Below are positions 7,683 to 17,522 of a stretch of DNA of 64,000 nucleotides, one piece after another. Origin of the DNA: Shouchella shacheensis (GTDB lineage: Bacteria > Bacillota > Bacilli > Bacillales > Bacillaceae_D); contig NZ_LLYY01000008.1 of assembly GCF_001484965.1 (NCBI RefSeq), positions 62,001 through 126,000 of the forward strand. Reading direction: 5' to 3'. Position 1 is the first letter of the stretch. Each line of letters starts with the position of its first letter. The notes beneath the pieces are model-generated. The model was not told the origin of the DNA. It saw only the letters and a list, made by a program, of their open reading frames with translations, and searched no databases. The position numbers and the translations under genes were made by a program.

Positions 7683-8909
7683 GTGGTCAAACAAGATCGT
7701 GAAGGGAAGATTGACGCGCGGCTCCCGTTGGAAGGGGTGCGCGTGCTTGAATTAGGGACACTTATTGCGGGGCCTTTTGCTGGGAGGTTGCTTGCCGATT
7801 TTGGAGCTGAAGTCATTAAGATTGAAGCCCCTGACAAAGAAGACCCCATGAGAGGGTGGGGGCAAAGCAAGGATGGGGTAGGGTTGTGGTGGCCCATCCA
7901 GTCAAGGAACAAACAGTCGATCACCCTCAATTTACGTGAAGCGAAAGGACAGGAGTTATTCAGAGACCTGGCAAGAGAGGCAGATGTCATTATTGAAAAT
8001 TTCCGACCAGGAACGATGGAGAAGTGGGGGCTTTCCTATGAGGCTCTAGCCGAAATCAACCCGCGCTTGATTATGATGCGCACTTCGGGGTTTGGGCAGA
8101 CGGGTCCATATAAACATCGTGCAGGTTTCGGCAGTGTAGGCGAAGCGATGGGCGGAATACGTCATGTTACGGGCTATCCTGATCGGCCGCCGTCTCGGAT
8201 TGGGATTTCCATTGGGGACACGCTTGCGGCGCTGTTTGCCACCATCGGATGTTTGACGGCCCTTCACGAACGTGAGCATTCTGGTCAAGGCCAGGTCGTT
8301 GATACGGCGATTTACGAGTCTGTGTTCTCCGTGATGGAAAGCATGATTCCTGATTATCTGCTGGCAAGTGTCGTTCGTGAAAGGATGGGCAACATCTTGC
8401 CAGGTATCGCTCCGTCCAACATTTATTTCACAAAGGATGAGACCTACATTGTCATTGGCGCCAATGCGGATGGAGTGTTTCGCAGGCTTTGTGAAGCCAT
8501 GGAGGCGGACGACCTTTCTTCGCATCCAGACTATCGCACGCACGAGGCTCGCGGAAAGAATATGAAAGCGTTAGACGCGCGTATTGAAGCATGGACAAAA
8601 TCGTTAAACGCAAGGGAGGCACTGGAGGTTCTAGAGGAAAAAGGCGTGCCCTCGGGGTTGATTTTTTCAGCGGAGGACATTGTCGACGATCCTCACTATC
8701 AAGCGCGAGAGATGATTGTGGATGTGGACCATTCGGAACTGGGGACGTTTCCCATGCCTGGCGTCGTACCGAAGCTTAGCCGGACACCAGGAAAAATTAG
8801 AAAGCCAGGAGCTACCAGTGTGGGAGCGGATAATGAATTCATCTATAGGAACATCCTAAACATCGACAAAGACGAGATGGAAAGGCTTAGAAAGGAAAGC
8901 ATCATTTAG
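7683..8909 (+). CDS. CaiB/BaiF family type III CoA-transferase
   Basis: A 408-residue class III CoA-transferase moving CoA from an acyl-CoA donor to a carboxylic acid. N-terminal GVRVLELGTLIAGPFAGRLLADFGAEVIKIE is the family Rossmann start; the catalytic Asp is expected in the GDTLAALFA stretch near residue 180. Length is standard. GTG start with AAGAAGGATG upstream. First gene of an operon with a YhdT-like protein, a sodium symporter and a flavin-reductase-like protein, divergent from HMG-CoA lyase. Inference: it activates an imported mono- or dicarboxylate as CoA ester for cleavage by the lyase. The acid is not determinable here; HMG, citramalate or a related branched acid are candidates. 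Confidence 0.88.
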   Translation: MVKQDREGKIDARLPLEGVRVLELGTLIAGPFAGRLLADFGAEVIKIEAPDKEDPMRGWGQSKDGVGLWWPIQSRNKQSITLNLREAKGQELFRDLAREADVIIENFRPGTMEKWGLSYEALAEINPRLIMMRTSGFGQTGPYKHRAGFGSVGEAMGGIRHVTGYPDRPPSRIGISIGDTLAALFATIGCLTALHEREHSGQGQVVDTAIYESVFSVMESMIPDYLLASVVRERMGNILPGIAPSNIYFTKDETYIVIGANADGVFRRLCEAMEADDLSSHPDYRTHEARGKNMKALDARIEAWTKSLNAREALEVLEEKGVPSGLIFSAEDIVDDPHYQAREMIVDVDHSELGTFPMPGVVPKLSRTPGKIRKPGATSVGADNEFIYRNILNIDKDEMERLRKESII

Positions 8910-8952
8910 TGGCTCGTTGACAACCGATTCATTGAAGGGGAGGTAAGATGAA

Positions 8953-9213
8953 GTGGAGCGAAAAATAAAAGAGCCCGTAAAAAAACCGTGGATTTGGGTC
9001 GTTATGGGACTGCTTGTGTTGTTGAATGCGCCCTGGTACTTACCCGTAGGAAGTATTGAACCTTACATTTTCGGCGTCCCTTACTGGGCACTGATTACCG
9101 TTGTTCTTTCTCTTGCTCTGTGTGGATTTTTAAGCTGGCTTTGCCTTCACCACTGGAACATTGTTGAGGATATTGAAGAAGAGGAAGATAGGGAAAGGAG
9201 GGAGAAAGAGTGA
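8953..9213 (+). CDS. YhdT-like small membrane protein paired with symporter
   Basis: An 86-residue protein with two membrane helices (about 12-33 and 44-66) and an acidic-basic tail EDIEEEEDRERREKE. It resembles YhdT (DUF997), which in Escherichia coli precedes the pantothenate symporter panF. GTG start with GGGGAGGTAAG upstream; the stop codon overlaps the symporter start by four bases, indicating translational coupling. Probably an accessory subunit or stabiliser of the symporter; function unproven. Confidence 0.75.
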   Translation: MERKIKEPVKKPWIWVVMGLLVLLNAPWYLPVGSIEPYIFGVPYWALITVVLSLALCGFLSWLCLHHWNIVEDIEEEEDRERREKE

Positions 9214-10745
9214 ACCTAACATTTTCCGGTACGGATGGGATTATCATATTGAGTGTGTATGCGTTCATTATGCTGTTTATCGGCTGGTGGGCGGGCCGGG
9301 GAAAAAAGCTGAATGAATCCCTTAGCGATTATTATTTAGCGGGCAAAAACTTAGGGATCATTGCGCTATTCTTTACCCTTTATGCGACCCAATACAGTGG
9401 GAATACAGTAGTGGGGTATGCGCCAACTGCTTACAGGGAAGGCTTTGCCTGGCTGCAATCCATCCCGTTCATGACGATCATTGTTGGGGTTTACTTGTTG
9501 ATCGCTCCTCGCCTTTACGCCATTTCTAAGCGTGCCAATTTCATCACACCGACCGACTGGGTGACGTATCGGTTTAAGTCCAGCGCCGTAACGGTCCTCG
9601 CAATTTTTCTTATGCTCTGGGGGTTAGGGAATTACTTGCTTGAACAGCTTGTTGCCATCGGCCAAGCGGTGTCCGGTTTAACTGGAGGAACGATCCCCTA
9701 TGAGTTTGCCGTCATCGCCTTTGTCTTCGTGATGCTGGCGTATGAATGGATGGGAGGAATGAAAGCGGTTGCCTTCACGGATGTGATGCAGGGAATTGTG
9801 TTAATGGTAGGAATTGTCATTCTGCTAGTAGGGGCTTTCACGCTCACAGGGTCCGGCTTTACGGGATTATCGGCGGATATTGCTTCTACAGCCCCGGAGA
9901 AAATAGGGGTCCCAGACACGGTCACCTCAGTTAATTGGATTAGCATGATCTTACTCGTTGGGTTCGGGGCGGCCATTTATCCCCATGCGGTTCAGCGCAT
10001 TTACTCCTCCAAAAGCGAGCGGACGCTAAAGCGCTCCTTATCGCGCATGGCCTGGATGCCGCCTATTACGACTGGATTGGTCTTCATTGTCGGTATTATC
10101 GGAATTCAGCTTTATCCAACTCTTGATGTAGCTGAATCCGAACAGCTCATAGGCATGATTGCCAATGAAGTGGCTGCGATCAATAGCTTCTATTATTGGG
10201 TGATGGTTCTGTTCTTTGGCGGGATTGTCGCGGCGATTGTATCGACCGCTGACTCCGCTCTGCTTAGTTTCTCATCCATGGTTTCCAACGACATCTACGG
10301 AAAGTTTGTAAATCCAAAGGCCACAGAAAAGAAAAAAGTAAAGGTCGGGAAATTCGCTGGTATCGCCGTGATTGGGCTGCTTTTGTGGATTGCGTGGAAT
10401 CCGCCGGGCACGCTTTATCAAATTTTTGTGCTGAAATTTGAGCTACTCGTACAAGTCTTCCCTGCGTTTGCTCTTGGGTTGTACTGGAAGAAGCTTGCGG
10501 CTGGGCCGGTTTTTTGGGGGATGCTAGTTGGGGCGATCATCGCTGGTACAATGACATTGACTGGAAATAGTACCATCTGGGGGATTCATGGCGGGGTACT
10601 GGGACTTGCGGCCAATTTCTTTATTTGCGTCACGGGGTCTTTGTTGATGCCTGCACCGGTTGAAACGCAAGAAGAAGCCAAGCAACTTACCTCCCTTCAA
10701 TTAGATCAGGTTCGAAGCATGGAAAAAACAAAATCGTTAGGCTGA
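9210..10745 (+). CDS. Sodium:solute symporter (SSS family)
   Basis: A 511-residue SSS-family transporter with about 13 membrane helices; the family signature GGMKAVAFTDVMQGIVLMVG lies near residues 183-202, and the sodium-site segment STADSALLSFSSMVSNDIY near 345-365. Closest in layout to PanF-type members because of the YhdT partner, but the catabolic neighbours argue for a carboxylate substrate rather than pantothenate. GTG start overlaps the preceding stop codon. Sodium coupling would suit an alkaliphile. Product probably imports the acid used by the CoA-transferase. Confidence 0.88.
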   Translation: MNLTFSGTDGIIILSVYAFIMLFIGWWAGRGKKLNESLSDYYLAGKNLGIIALFFTLYATQYSGNTVVGYAPTAYREGFAWLQSIPFMTIIVGVYLLIAPRLYAISKRANFITPTDWVTYRFKSSAVTVLAIFLMLWGLGNYLLEQLVAIGQAVSGLTGGTIPYEFAVIAFVFVMLAYEWMGGMKAVAFTDVMQGIVLMVGIVILLVGAFTLTGSGFTGLSADIASTAPEKIGVPDTVTSVNWISMILLVGFGAAIYPHAVQRIYSSKSERTLKRSLSRMAWMPPITTGLVFIVGIIGIQLYPTLDVAESEQLIGMIANEVAAINSFYYWVMVLFFGGIVAAIVSTADSALLSFSSMVSNDIYGKFVNPKATEKKKVKVGKFAGIAVIGLLLWIAWNPPGTLYQIFVLKFELLVQVFPAFALGLYWKKLAAGPVFWGMLVGAIIAGTMTLTGNSTIWGIHGGVLGLAANFFICVTGSLLMPAPVETQEEAKQLTSLQLDQVRSMEKTKSLG

Positions 10746-10762
10746 CAGAGGAGGTATCAGTT

Positions 10763-11392
10763 ATGCCAACAAATGAAGCGTACACATTTGACCCAAAAGA
10801 GTTAACCGATAAAAATATCTACAAACTGATGACAGGGTCGATCGTTCCCCGTCCGATTGCGTGGGTCTCTTCAAAGAACAAGAAGGATGAATTGAACTTG
10901 GCTCCCTTTAGCTTTTTTACCGTTGCTTCTCGCAAACCGCCAACCCTTCTAATTTCGATAGGGCCTGGGGTGAATGAGCGAGAAGGAACCATCAAAGACA
11001 CACTGACAAATATTCGTGAAACGAGGGAGTATGTCATTAATATTGTCCCGGAGCAGCTCGGGCAAAACATGCATCACTCCTCGGCAAGCGTGAAGCCAGA
11101 CATGAACGAATTTACGCTAGCGGGAGTCACGCCGCAAGCTTCGCAGACGATCCATGTGCCCGCTGTTCGAGAGGCGCCGATTGCATTTGAAATTAGGCTT
11201 GATCAGGTTATTCCAATTGGTGAGGATCATCTTGTCTTAGGTCAAGTGCAGCGAGTACGTGTTGAACAGTCAGCGTATCTAGGGAACTACAAAATCAATA
11301 TTGATGGCTGGAAGCCGCTTGCACGCTTAGCTGGCAACTATGCGGGGCTGACCGACTCTTATTCGCTGGAAGACTACGAGGGTAAGATCTAA
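10763..11392 (+). CDS. Flavin reductase family (FMN-binding) protein
   Basis: A 209-residue protein of the flavin-reductase-like, FMN-binding split-barrel family. SIVPRPIAWVSS near residue 27, NLAPFSFFTVASRKPPTL near 46 and ETREYVINIV near 93 are typical FMN/dimer motifs. GAGGTATCAGTT precedes ATG. Last gene of the CoA-transferase operon, 17 bases after the symporter. These proteins supply reduced flavin to monooxygenases or act as small oxidoreductases; its role in the carboxylate pathway is not evident. Confidence 0.82.
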   Translation: MPTNEAYTFDPKELTDKNIYKLMTGSIVPRPIAWVSSKNKKDELNLAPFSFFTVASRKPPTLLISIGPGVNEREGTIKDTLTNIRETREYVINIVPEQLGQNMHHSSASVKPDMNEFTLAGVTPQASQTIHVPAVREAPIAFEIRLDQVIPIGEDHLVLGQVQRVRVEQSAYLGNYKINIDGWKPLARLAGNYAGLTDSYSLEDYEGKI

Positions 11393-11413
11393 AAAGAAAC
11401 GTTTGTTGAACGT

Positions 11414-11448
11414 GGGTGCTGACCTTAAAGGAAAGCACCTTTCTTTTG
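11414..11448 (+). terminator. Terminator of the CoA-transferase operon
   Basis: GGTGCT ... AGCACC stem followed by TTTCTTTT, about 20 bases after the stop codon. Confidence 0.65.
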
Positions 11449-11449
11449 G

Positions 11450-11567
11450 CTAGCTCCGGCGGGGGGAGCTCGGTATTCCCAGTCCTGCCCGGAAATCCAA
11501 GGCCAGGATTTCTCGTGCAGGCCTTCCAAAATCCGGGCTCACTGGCAACTCAGCTGCGCTTTTCGGT
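11450..11567 (+). repeat. Dispersed structured repeat, copy 1
   Basis: Begins CTAGCTCCGGCGGG immediately after the T tract of the preceding terminator, contains CAGTCCTGCCCGGAAATCC and CAGGATTTCTCGTGCAGGCC cores, and ends TGCGCTTTTCGGTT. Shares this order with copies at 12148, 34712 and, shortened, 58084. Inner stem GAAATCC/GGATTTC. Confidence 0.75.
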
Positions 11568-11775
11568 TTCTGCTGCTTTCCCACTACTTTTGCCGAATGT
11601 TGTAAAACTTCTCTGTCCATGAAGGATTGCAAAGGACGATGCCGAATCCAGTTACAAGGCTCTTTCGTTTAATTGATTCTCTATTCTTTCAAGGAGTTAC
11701 ATCTACTCTGAATGATTGGAGCATAGAATAGGGGATGTAAGGAGCATTCCGAATGGATAGGGGGCGAACCTAGTC
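11568..11775. other. Gene-free stretch after the repeat
   Basis: No supported gene. AT-rich part near 11680-11750 may hold the promoter of the small peptide gene that follows. Confidence 0.35.
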
Positions 11776-11907
11776 ATGCAACCAAAGGAAAGGATGGAAG
11801 CACCAGAAAACGTCGTTGTTGGTTTTTTGTGGGCATTCCTGCTAAGTCTTCCAATGTGGACGTTCGTTATTTACATCAGTTTCCTTGGTTTTCGCTATTT
11901 CTTGTAA
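11776..11907 (+). CDS. Possible 43-residue single-pass membrane peptide
   Basis: ATG at 11776 with AGGGGG about nine bases upstream opens a 43-codon frame: a short charged N-terminus (residues 1-12, MQPKERMEAPEN) and one long hydrophobic helix (14-42, rich in W, F and L). A terminator-like hairpin follows 22 bases after the stop codon, which supports a small transcription unit. No family recognised. It could be a small membrane regulator or toxin-like peptide, or chance; only the composition, spacing and terminator argue for it. Confidence 0.45.
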   Translation: MQPKERMEAPENVVVGFLWAFLLSLPMWTFVIYISFLGFRYFL

Positions 11908-11929
11908 ATAGGTTTTTGAGATATGAATG

Positions 11930-11960
11930 CCAGCCAGCCACAAAAGCGCTGGTTTTTTTT
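11930..11960 (+). terminator. Terminator after the small peptide gene
   Basis: CCAGC-13 bases-GCTGG then eight T. Confidence 0.6.
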
Positions 11961-11983
11961 CTTGAAAACCGTTCAGAAAGCTA

Positions 11984-12012
11984 TTGACAGTGATAATGAT
12001 ATTCGTTATCAT
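11984..12012 (+). promoter_or_regulatory. SigA promoter with embedded Fur box
   Basis: TTGACA (11984-11989), exactly 17 bp, TATCAT (12007-12012). The spacer and -10 are filled by GATAATGATATTCGTTATC (11992-12010), which matches the 19-bp Fur box GATAATGATAATCATTATC at 17 positions. Iron-replete Fur would block this promoter completely. Confidence 0.8.
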
Positions 12013-12018
12013 TTATTT

Positions 12019-12098
12019 AGACGTTGACATTCGTACGTTACGTCTTGGTTAATATAGACCCCCTCTAACCTTTGCCCATCCCAGGCAAAGGTCTTTTT
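12019..12098 (+). ncRNA. Candidate Fur-regulated small RNA, about 80 nt (FsrA-like)
   Basis: Expected transcription start is six to seven bases after the -10, at about 12019, and a strong intrinsic terminator ends at 12098: ACCTTTGCC-catccca-GGCAAAGGT then C and five T. The transcript would open with a hairpin AGACGT (12019-12024) / ACGTCT (12040-12045), then an unpaired region with a C-rich GACCCCCTCTAACC tract (12057-12070), then the terminator. No start codon with a ribosome site lies inside. FsrA of Bacillus subtilis is an 84-nt Fur-repressed RNA that uses C-rich single-stranded tracts to block ribosome sites of iron-using proteins; size, promoter logic and C tract agree. Sequence homology to FsrA was not tested. 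Confidence 0.7.
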
Positions 12099-12105
12099 AT
12101 GTATA

Positions 12106-12145
12106 GCTTCGCGCTTCTGTGCGACCCGCCCGCGCCTTTCGGTTT
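12106..12145 (+). repeat. 3' fragment of the dispersed structured repeat
   Basis: CTTCGCGCTTCTGTGCGACC ... CGCCTTTCGGTT matches only the right end of the repeat copies, and is followed directly by a full copy. Confidence 0.65.
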
Positions 12146-12147
12146 GT

Positions 12148-12269
12148 CTAGCTCCGGCGGGTAGAAGCGTCGAGATTTTTCAGTCCTGGCTCGAAAGCCA
12201 AACCCGGGATTTCTCGTCCAGGCCTTCCAAAATTCGCGCTTCTAGGTGACCCGCCTGCGCTTTTCGGTT
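12148..12269 (+). repeat. Dispersed structured repeat, copy 2
   Basis: Full copy from CTAGCTCCGGCGGGT to GACCCGCCTGCGCTTTTCGGTT. The two ends pair (AGCTCCGGCGGGT with ACCCGCCTGCGCT, 11 of 13 positions), so the transcript would fold into a long closed hairpin. Confidence 0.75.
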
Positions 12270-12405
12270 AATTTCTAGGTTTAAGGAGTGAAACTGAAAG
12301 CGACTAGGGCTTTTCCTTAATCTCTCTCACCCCTACGGCAAGATTCCTTCCACAAGGCAACCACAGATTTTGCCATTGCCTCCTCTTTTTTCGTCATTTG
12401 TTCAG

Positions 12406-12434
12406 GGGACAAAGCGGGGGATCTTTGATATAAT
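12406..12434 (+). promoter_or_regulatory. Promoter of pcrB-pcrA-ligA-camS
   Basis: GGGACA (12406-12411), 17-bp spacer ending in an extended TG-A, and a consensus TATAAT (12429-12434). The gene-free stretch 12270-12405 before it shows nothing else. Confidence 0.6.
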
Positions 12435-12473
12435 GACACGCAGAACGAACGTACGGGACATAAAGGAGGCAGG

Positions 12474-12496
12474 GGCTACTCAGTCGTAGCCTTTTT
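12474..12496 (+). promoter_or_regulatory. Terminator-like hairpin between the pcrB ribosome site and ATG
   Basis: GGCTAC-tcagtc-GTAGCC followed by five T sits between a full AAAGGAGG (12462-12469) and ATG 12501. Without folding the ribosome site would be 31 bases from the start; folded, the hairpin removes 18 bases and restores a workable distance. Could act as attenuator, RNA switch or structural spacer. Confidence 0.6.
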
Positions 12497-12500
12497 ACGA

Positions 12501-13187
12501 ATGAAAAATTACAATGAATGGCGCCATGTGTTCAAATTGGACCCGAACAAGGAGCTGACGGACGAAACGCTTGAGGCGATTTGTGAATCAGGGACGGATG
12601 CGATTATCGTTGGCGGGACGGACGAGGTGACGCTTGATGACACGCTTGCGCTACTTGTGCGTGTGCGACGCTACCCTGTAATGTGCGCGCTTGAGGTTTC
12701 CAACATAGAGTCGATCACCCCGGGCTTTGATTATTACTTAATTCCGTCGGTGCTAAATAGCCGTAACGTCGAATGGATCATCGGACAGCACCATGCGGCC
12801 GTTAAAGAACATCGTGTGCTGATTAATTGGGACGAGCTTCTTATTGAAGGCTACTGTGTCCTCAACCCAGAAGCGAAGGTTGCGAAGAAGACGGAGGCTG
12901 ACACTGCCTTATCCACGGAGGATGTGATGGCGTATGCCACACTCGCTGAACAAATGTACACATTTCCGTTCTTCTATTTGGAATACAGCGGGGCATACGG
13001 AGATCCAGAGCTTCTGCGTCAAGTGAAGAGCGTCTTGAACAACACTCGCCTCGTGTACGGGGGCGGCATCAGAACGGCAGAAGAGGCCAGAGAAATGGCG
13101 GCGTATGCAGATACAATTGTCGTCGGAAATGCGATTTATGAGAATGAAAAAGAAGCCATCAAGACGGTCAAAGCGGTGAAAGGATAA
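12501..13187 (+). CDS. pcrB: Heptaprenylglyceryl phosphate synthase
   Basis: A 228-residue TIM-barrel prenyltransferase joining a long polyprenyl diphosphate (heptaprenyl in Bacillus) to sn-glycerol 1-phosphate, giving an archaea-type ether lipid precursor. The N-terminal [12 protein letters not shown] block, VGGTDEVT (phosphate loop) and [14 protein letters not shown] and [12 protein letters not shown] (second phosphate loop) are all present. The start agrees with the conserved N-terminus even though the ribosome site is unusually distant. First gene of the operon with pcrA, ligA and camS, as in Bacillus subtilis. Confidence 0.93.
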   Translation: MKNYNEWRHVFKLDPNKELTDETLEAICESGTDAIIVGGTDEVTLDDTLALLVRVRRYPVMCALEVSNIESITPGFDYYLIPSVLNSRNVEWIIGQHHAAVKEHRVLINWDELLIEGYCVLNPEAKVAKKTEADTALSTEDVMAYATLAEQMYTFPFFYLEYSGAYGDPELLRQVKSVLNNTRLVYGGGIRTAEEAREMAAYADTIVVGNAIYENEKEAIKTVKAVKG

Positions 13188-13218
13188 CGAATAACGGATT
13201 TTTTAAGGCGGTGAGCTT

Positions 13219-15465
13219 ATGCAAGATACGATTATTGAAAAGATGCTTCAGGGACTCAATAAGGAGCAGCGAGAGGCGGTCACGCATACCGAAGGCCCTG
13301 TGCTGTTGATGGCTGGAGCGGGAAGTGGGAAGACGCGGGTGCTCACCCATCGCATGAGCTATTTGCTTCGTCACAATGGGACGCCCCCATGGAGCGTTCT
13401 CGCACTTACGTTTACGAACAAGGCGGCAAGAGAAATGAAGGACCGTGTCGCTTCCCTTGTTGGACCGATTGCGGAGGACATTTGGATTTCGACGTTTCAC
13501 TCCATGTGCGTGCGCATGCTTCGACGAGACATTGATAAAATCGGCTTTAGCCGCAACTTTTCGATCCTGGATTCCTCGGATCAACTGTCGGTCATTAAGC
13601 AAGTGTTAAAAAGTCAAAACATCGATCCGAAGAAATTTGATCCCAAAAGCATACTCGGGACCATTTCAAGCGCCAAGAATGAACTGAAAACAGCGAAGCA
13701 GTTTGCCAAAGTGGCAGCGGGTGTCTACGATGAAGTCGCTGCGGATGTGTATACCGATTATGAAAAGCGGCTTAAACAAAACAATGCGCTTGATTTTGAT
13801 GATTTGATTATGCGGACGATTCAGCTGTTCTCAGATGTGCCAGAAGTGCTAGAGTTTTACCAGCGGAAGTTTCAATACATCCATGTCGATGAGTATCAGG
13901 ATACCAACCGGGCGCAGTACCAGCTTGTGCGTATGCTTGGCGACCGGTCGAAAAACGTCTGTGTTGTCGGGGATTCTGATCAGTCGATCTATCGCTGGCG
14001 CGGGGCGGACATCGGCAACATCCTCTCGTTTGAAAACGACTATCCCAATGCCAAGGTGATTCTGCTTGAGCAAAACTATCGCTCAACGAAGACGATTTTG
14101 AGCGCGGCGAACAGCGTCATTGAAAACAACGCCAATCGGAAGCCAAAGAGATTATGGACCGAGAATACCGAGGGAAGAAAGATTGGCCTTTATGAAGCGG
14201 CGACAGAGCAGGCCGAGGCGCAATTTGTCGTTGAAAAAATACGAGAAGCGGCCAGAGAACCGGGGTTTTCCTACTCGAATGTGGCGATTTTGTACCGGAC
14301 GAATGCGCAGTCACGTATTATTGAGGAATATTTTGTGAAGTCTAATCTTGACTATAACATTGTCGGCGGAACAAAGTTCTACGATCGAAAAGAAATTAAA
14401 GACATACTCGCATACTTGCGCCTCATCTCAAACCCAGACGATGACATTTCCCTGCAGCGGATTGTCAATGTACCGAAGCGGGGGATAGGGGCCACAACCG
14501 TCGACAAGATTGCTGCGTATGCGGCCGCCAGCGGGCTTTCGATGTACGCGGCCCTTGGTGAGCTTGAGGAAATTGGCGTCACCGCTCGCGCCTACACAAA
14601 GCTTGTGGAGTTTCGGGAGCAAGTCAAAAACTGGACACAGATGCAGGAGTATCTCTCTGTTACGGAGCTTGTCGAAGAGTTGTTAGAGAAAACCGGTTAC
14701 CGGGAGATGCTAAAAAAGGAGCAGACGCTGGAAGCGCAGAGCCGCTTAGAAAATATGGATGAGTTCATTACGGTGACGCAGGAATTTGAGAAAGGAAGCG
14801 AGGACAAGACACTCGTTGCGTTTCTCACCGACCTTGCCCTCGTCGCTGACATTGACAAACTGGATGATGAGGAAGAAACGACAAAGCGGGACGCGATCAC
14901 GCTTATGACGCTTCACTCGGCCAAGGGTCTAGAATTCCCACTCGTCTTTCTCATCGGGTTAGAGGAAGGCATTTTCCCTCATAACCGTTCCTTGTTTGAG
15001 GAAGAAGAGATGGAGGAGGAGCGACGCCTAGCCTATGTAGGGATTACGCGCGCGGAAAAACAGCTCTATGTTACCAATGCGAAACTGCGTACGCTTTACG
15101 GCCGTACCAACACGAATCCAAGCTCGCGCTTCATTGCGGAAATTCCGGCAGAGTTTGTAGAGAGTGAAAATCAACCGTCAGGGCGTATGGTGGGCGCCAG
15201 CCGAAAAACCGCTGCTAGTGCCGCGGCTGGAAGTGTCCGTACTCGTGCTAGCGCCCAGAGCTCGGGGCGTTCTCAGATGGTCACAACCGGCGGGGACGCC
15301 TTTGAATGGCAGGTCGGAGATAAAGCGACCCACAAAAAATGGGGCAGTGGGACCGTTGTGAGCTTAAAAGGAGAAGGGGATGCGCTTGAGCTGGATATTG
15401 CTTTTGCTCAGCCGACAGGCATCAAGCGGTTGTTCGCCAAATTTGCCCCGATTACAAAGGCGTAG
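13219..15465 (+). CDS. pcrA: ATP-dependent DNA helicase PcrA
   Basis: A 748-residue 3'-5' SF1 helicase for repair and plasmid rolling-circle replication. Walker [14 protein letters not shown] (near residues 32-44), motif [16 protein letters not shown] (near 223), [37 protein letters not shown] and the [12 protein letters not shown] motif are intact. The C-terminal 45 residues form the Tudor-like domain that contacts RNA polymerase, after a Ser/Ala-rich linker. GGCGGTGAGC precedes ATG. Second gene of the operon, 31 bases after pcrB. Confidence 0.97.
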   Translation: MQDTIIEKMLQGLNKEQREAVTHTEGPVLLMAGAGSGKTRVLTHRMSYLLRHNGTPPWSVLALTFTNKAAREMKDRVASLVGPIAEDIWISTFHSMCVRMLRRDIDKIGFSRNFSILDSSDQLSVIKQVLKSQNIDPKKFDPKSILGTISSAKNELKTAKQFAKVAAGVYDEVAADVYTDYEKRLKQNNALDFDDLIMRTIQLFSDVPEVLEFYQRKFQYIHVDEYQDTNRAQYQLVRMLGDRSKNVCVVGDSDQSIYRWRGADIGNILSFENDYPNAKVILLEQNYRSTKTILSAANSVIENNANRKPKRLWTENTEGRKIGLYEAATEQAEAQFVVEKIREAAREPGFSYSNVAILYRTNAQSRIIEEYFVKSNLDYNIVGGTKFYDRKEIKDILAYLRLISNPDDDISLQRIVNVPKRGIGATTVDKIAAYAAASGLSMYAALGELEEIGVTARAYTKLVEFREQVKNWTQMQEYLSVTELVEELLEKTGYREMLKKEQTLEAQSRLENMDEFITVTQEFEKGSEDKTLVAFLTDLALVADIDKLDDEEETTKRDAITLMTLHSAKGLEFPLVFLIGLEEGIFPHNRSLFEEEEMEEERRLAYVGITRAEKQLYVTNAKLRTLYGRTNTNPSSRFIAEIPAEFVESENQPSGRMVGASRKTAASAAAGSVRTRASAQSSGRSQMVTTGGDAFEWQVGDKATHKKWGSGTVVSLKGEGDALELDIAFAQPTGIKRLFAKFAPITKA

Positions 15466-17490
<2,025 letters not shown>

Positions 17491-17522
17491 ATCAGCTTTT
17501 TAGAAAGAGGGGAAGCTTTCGC

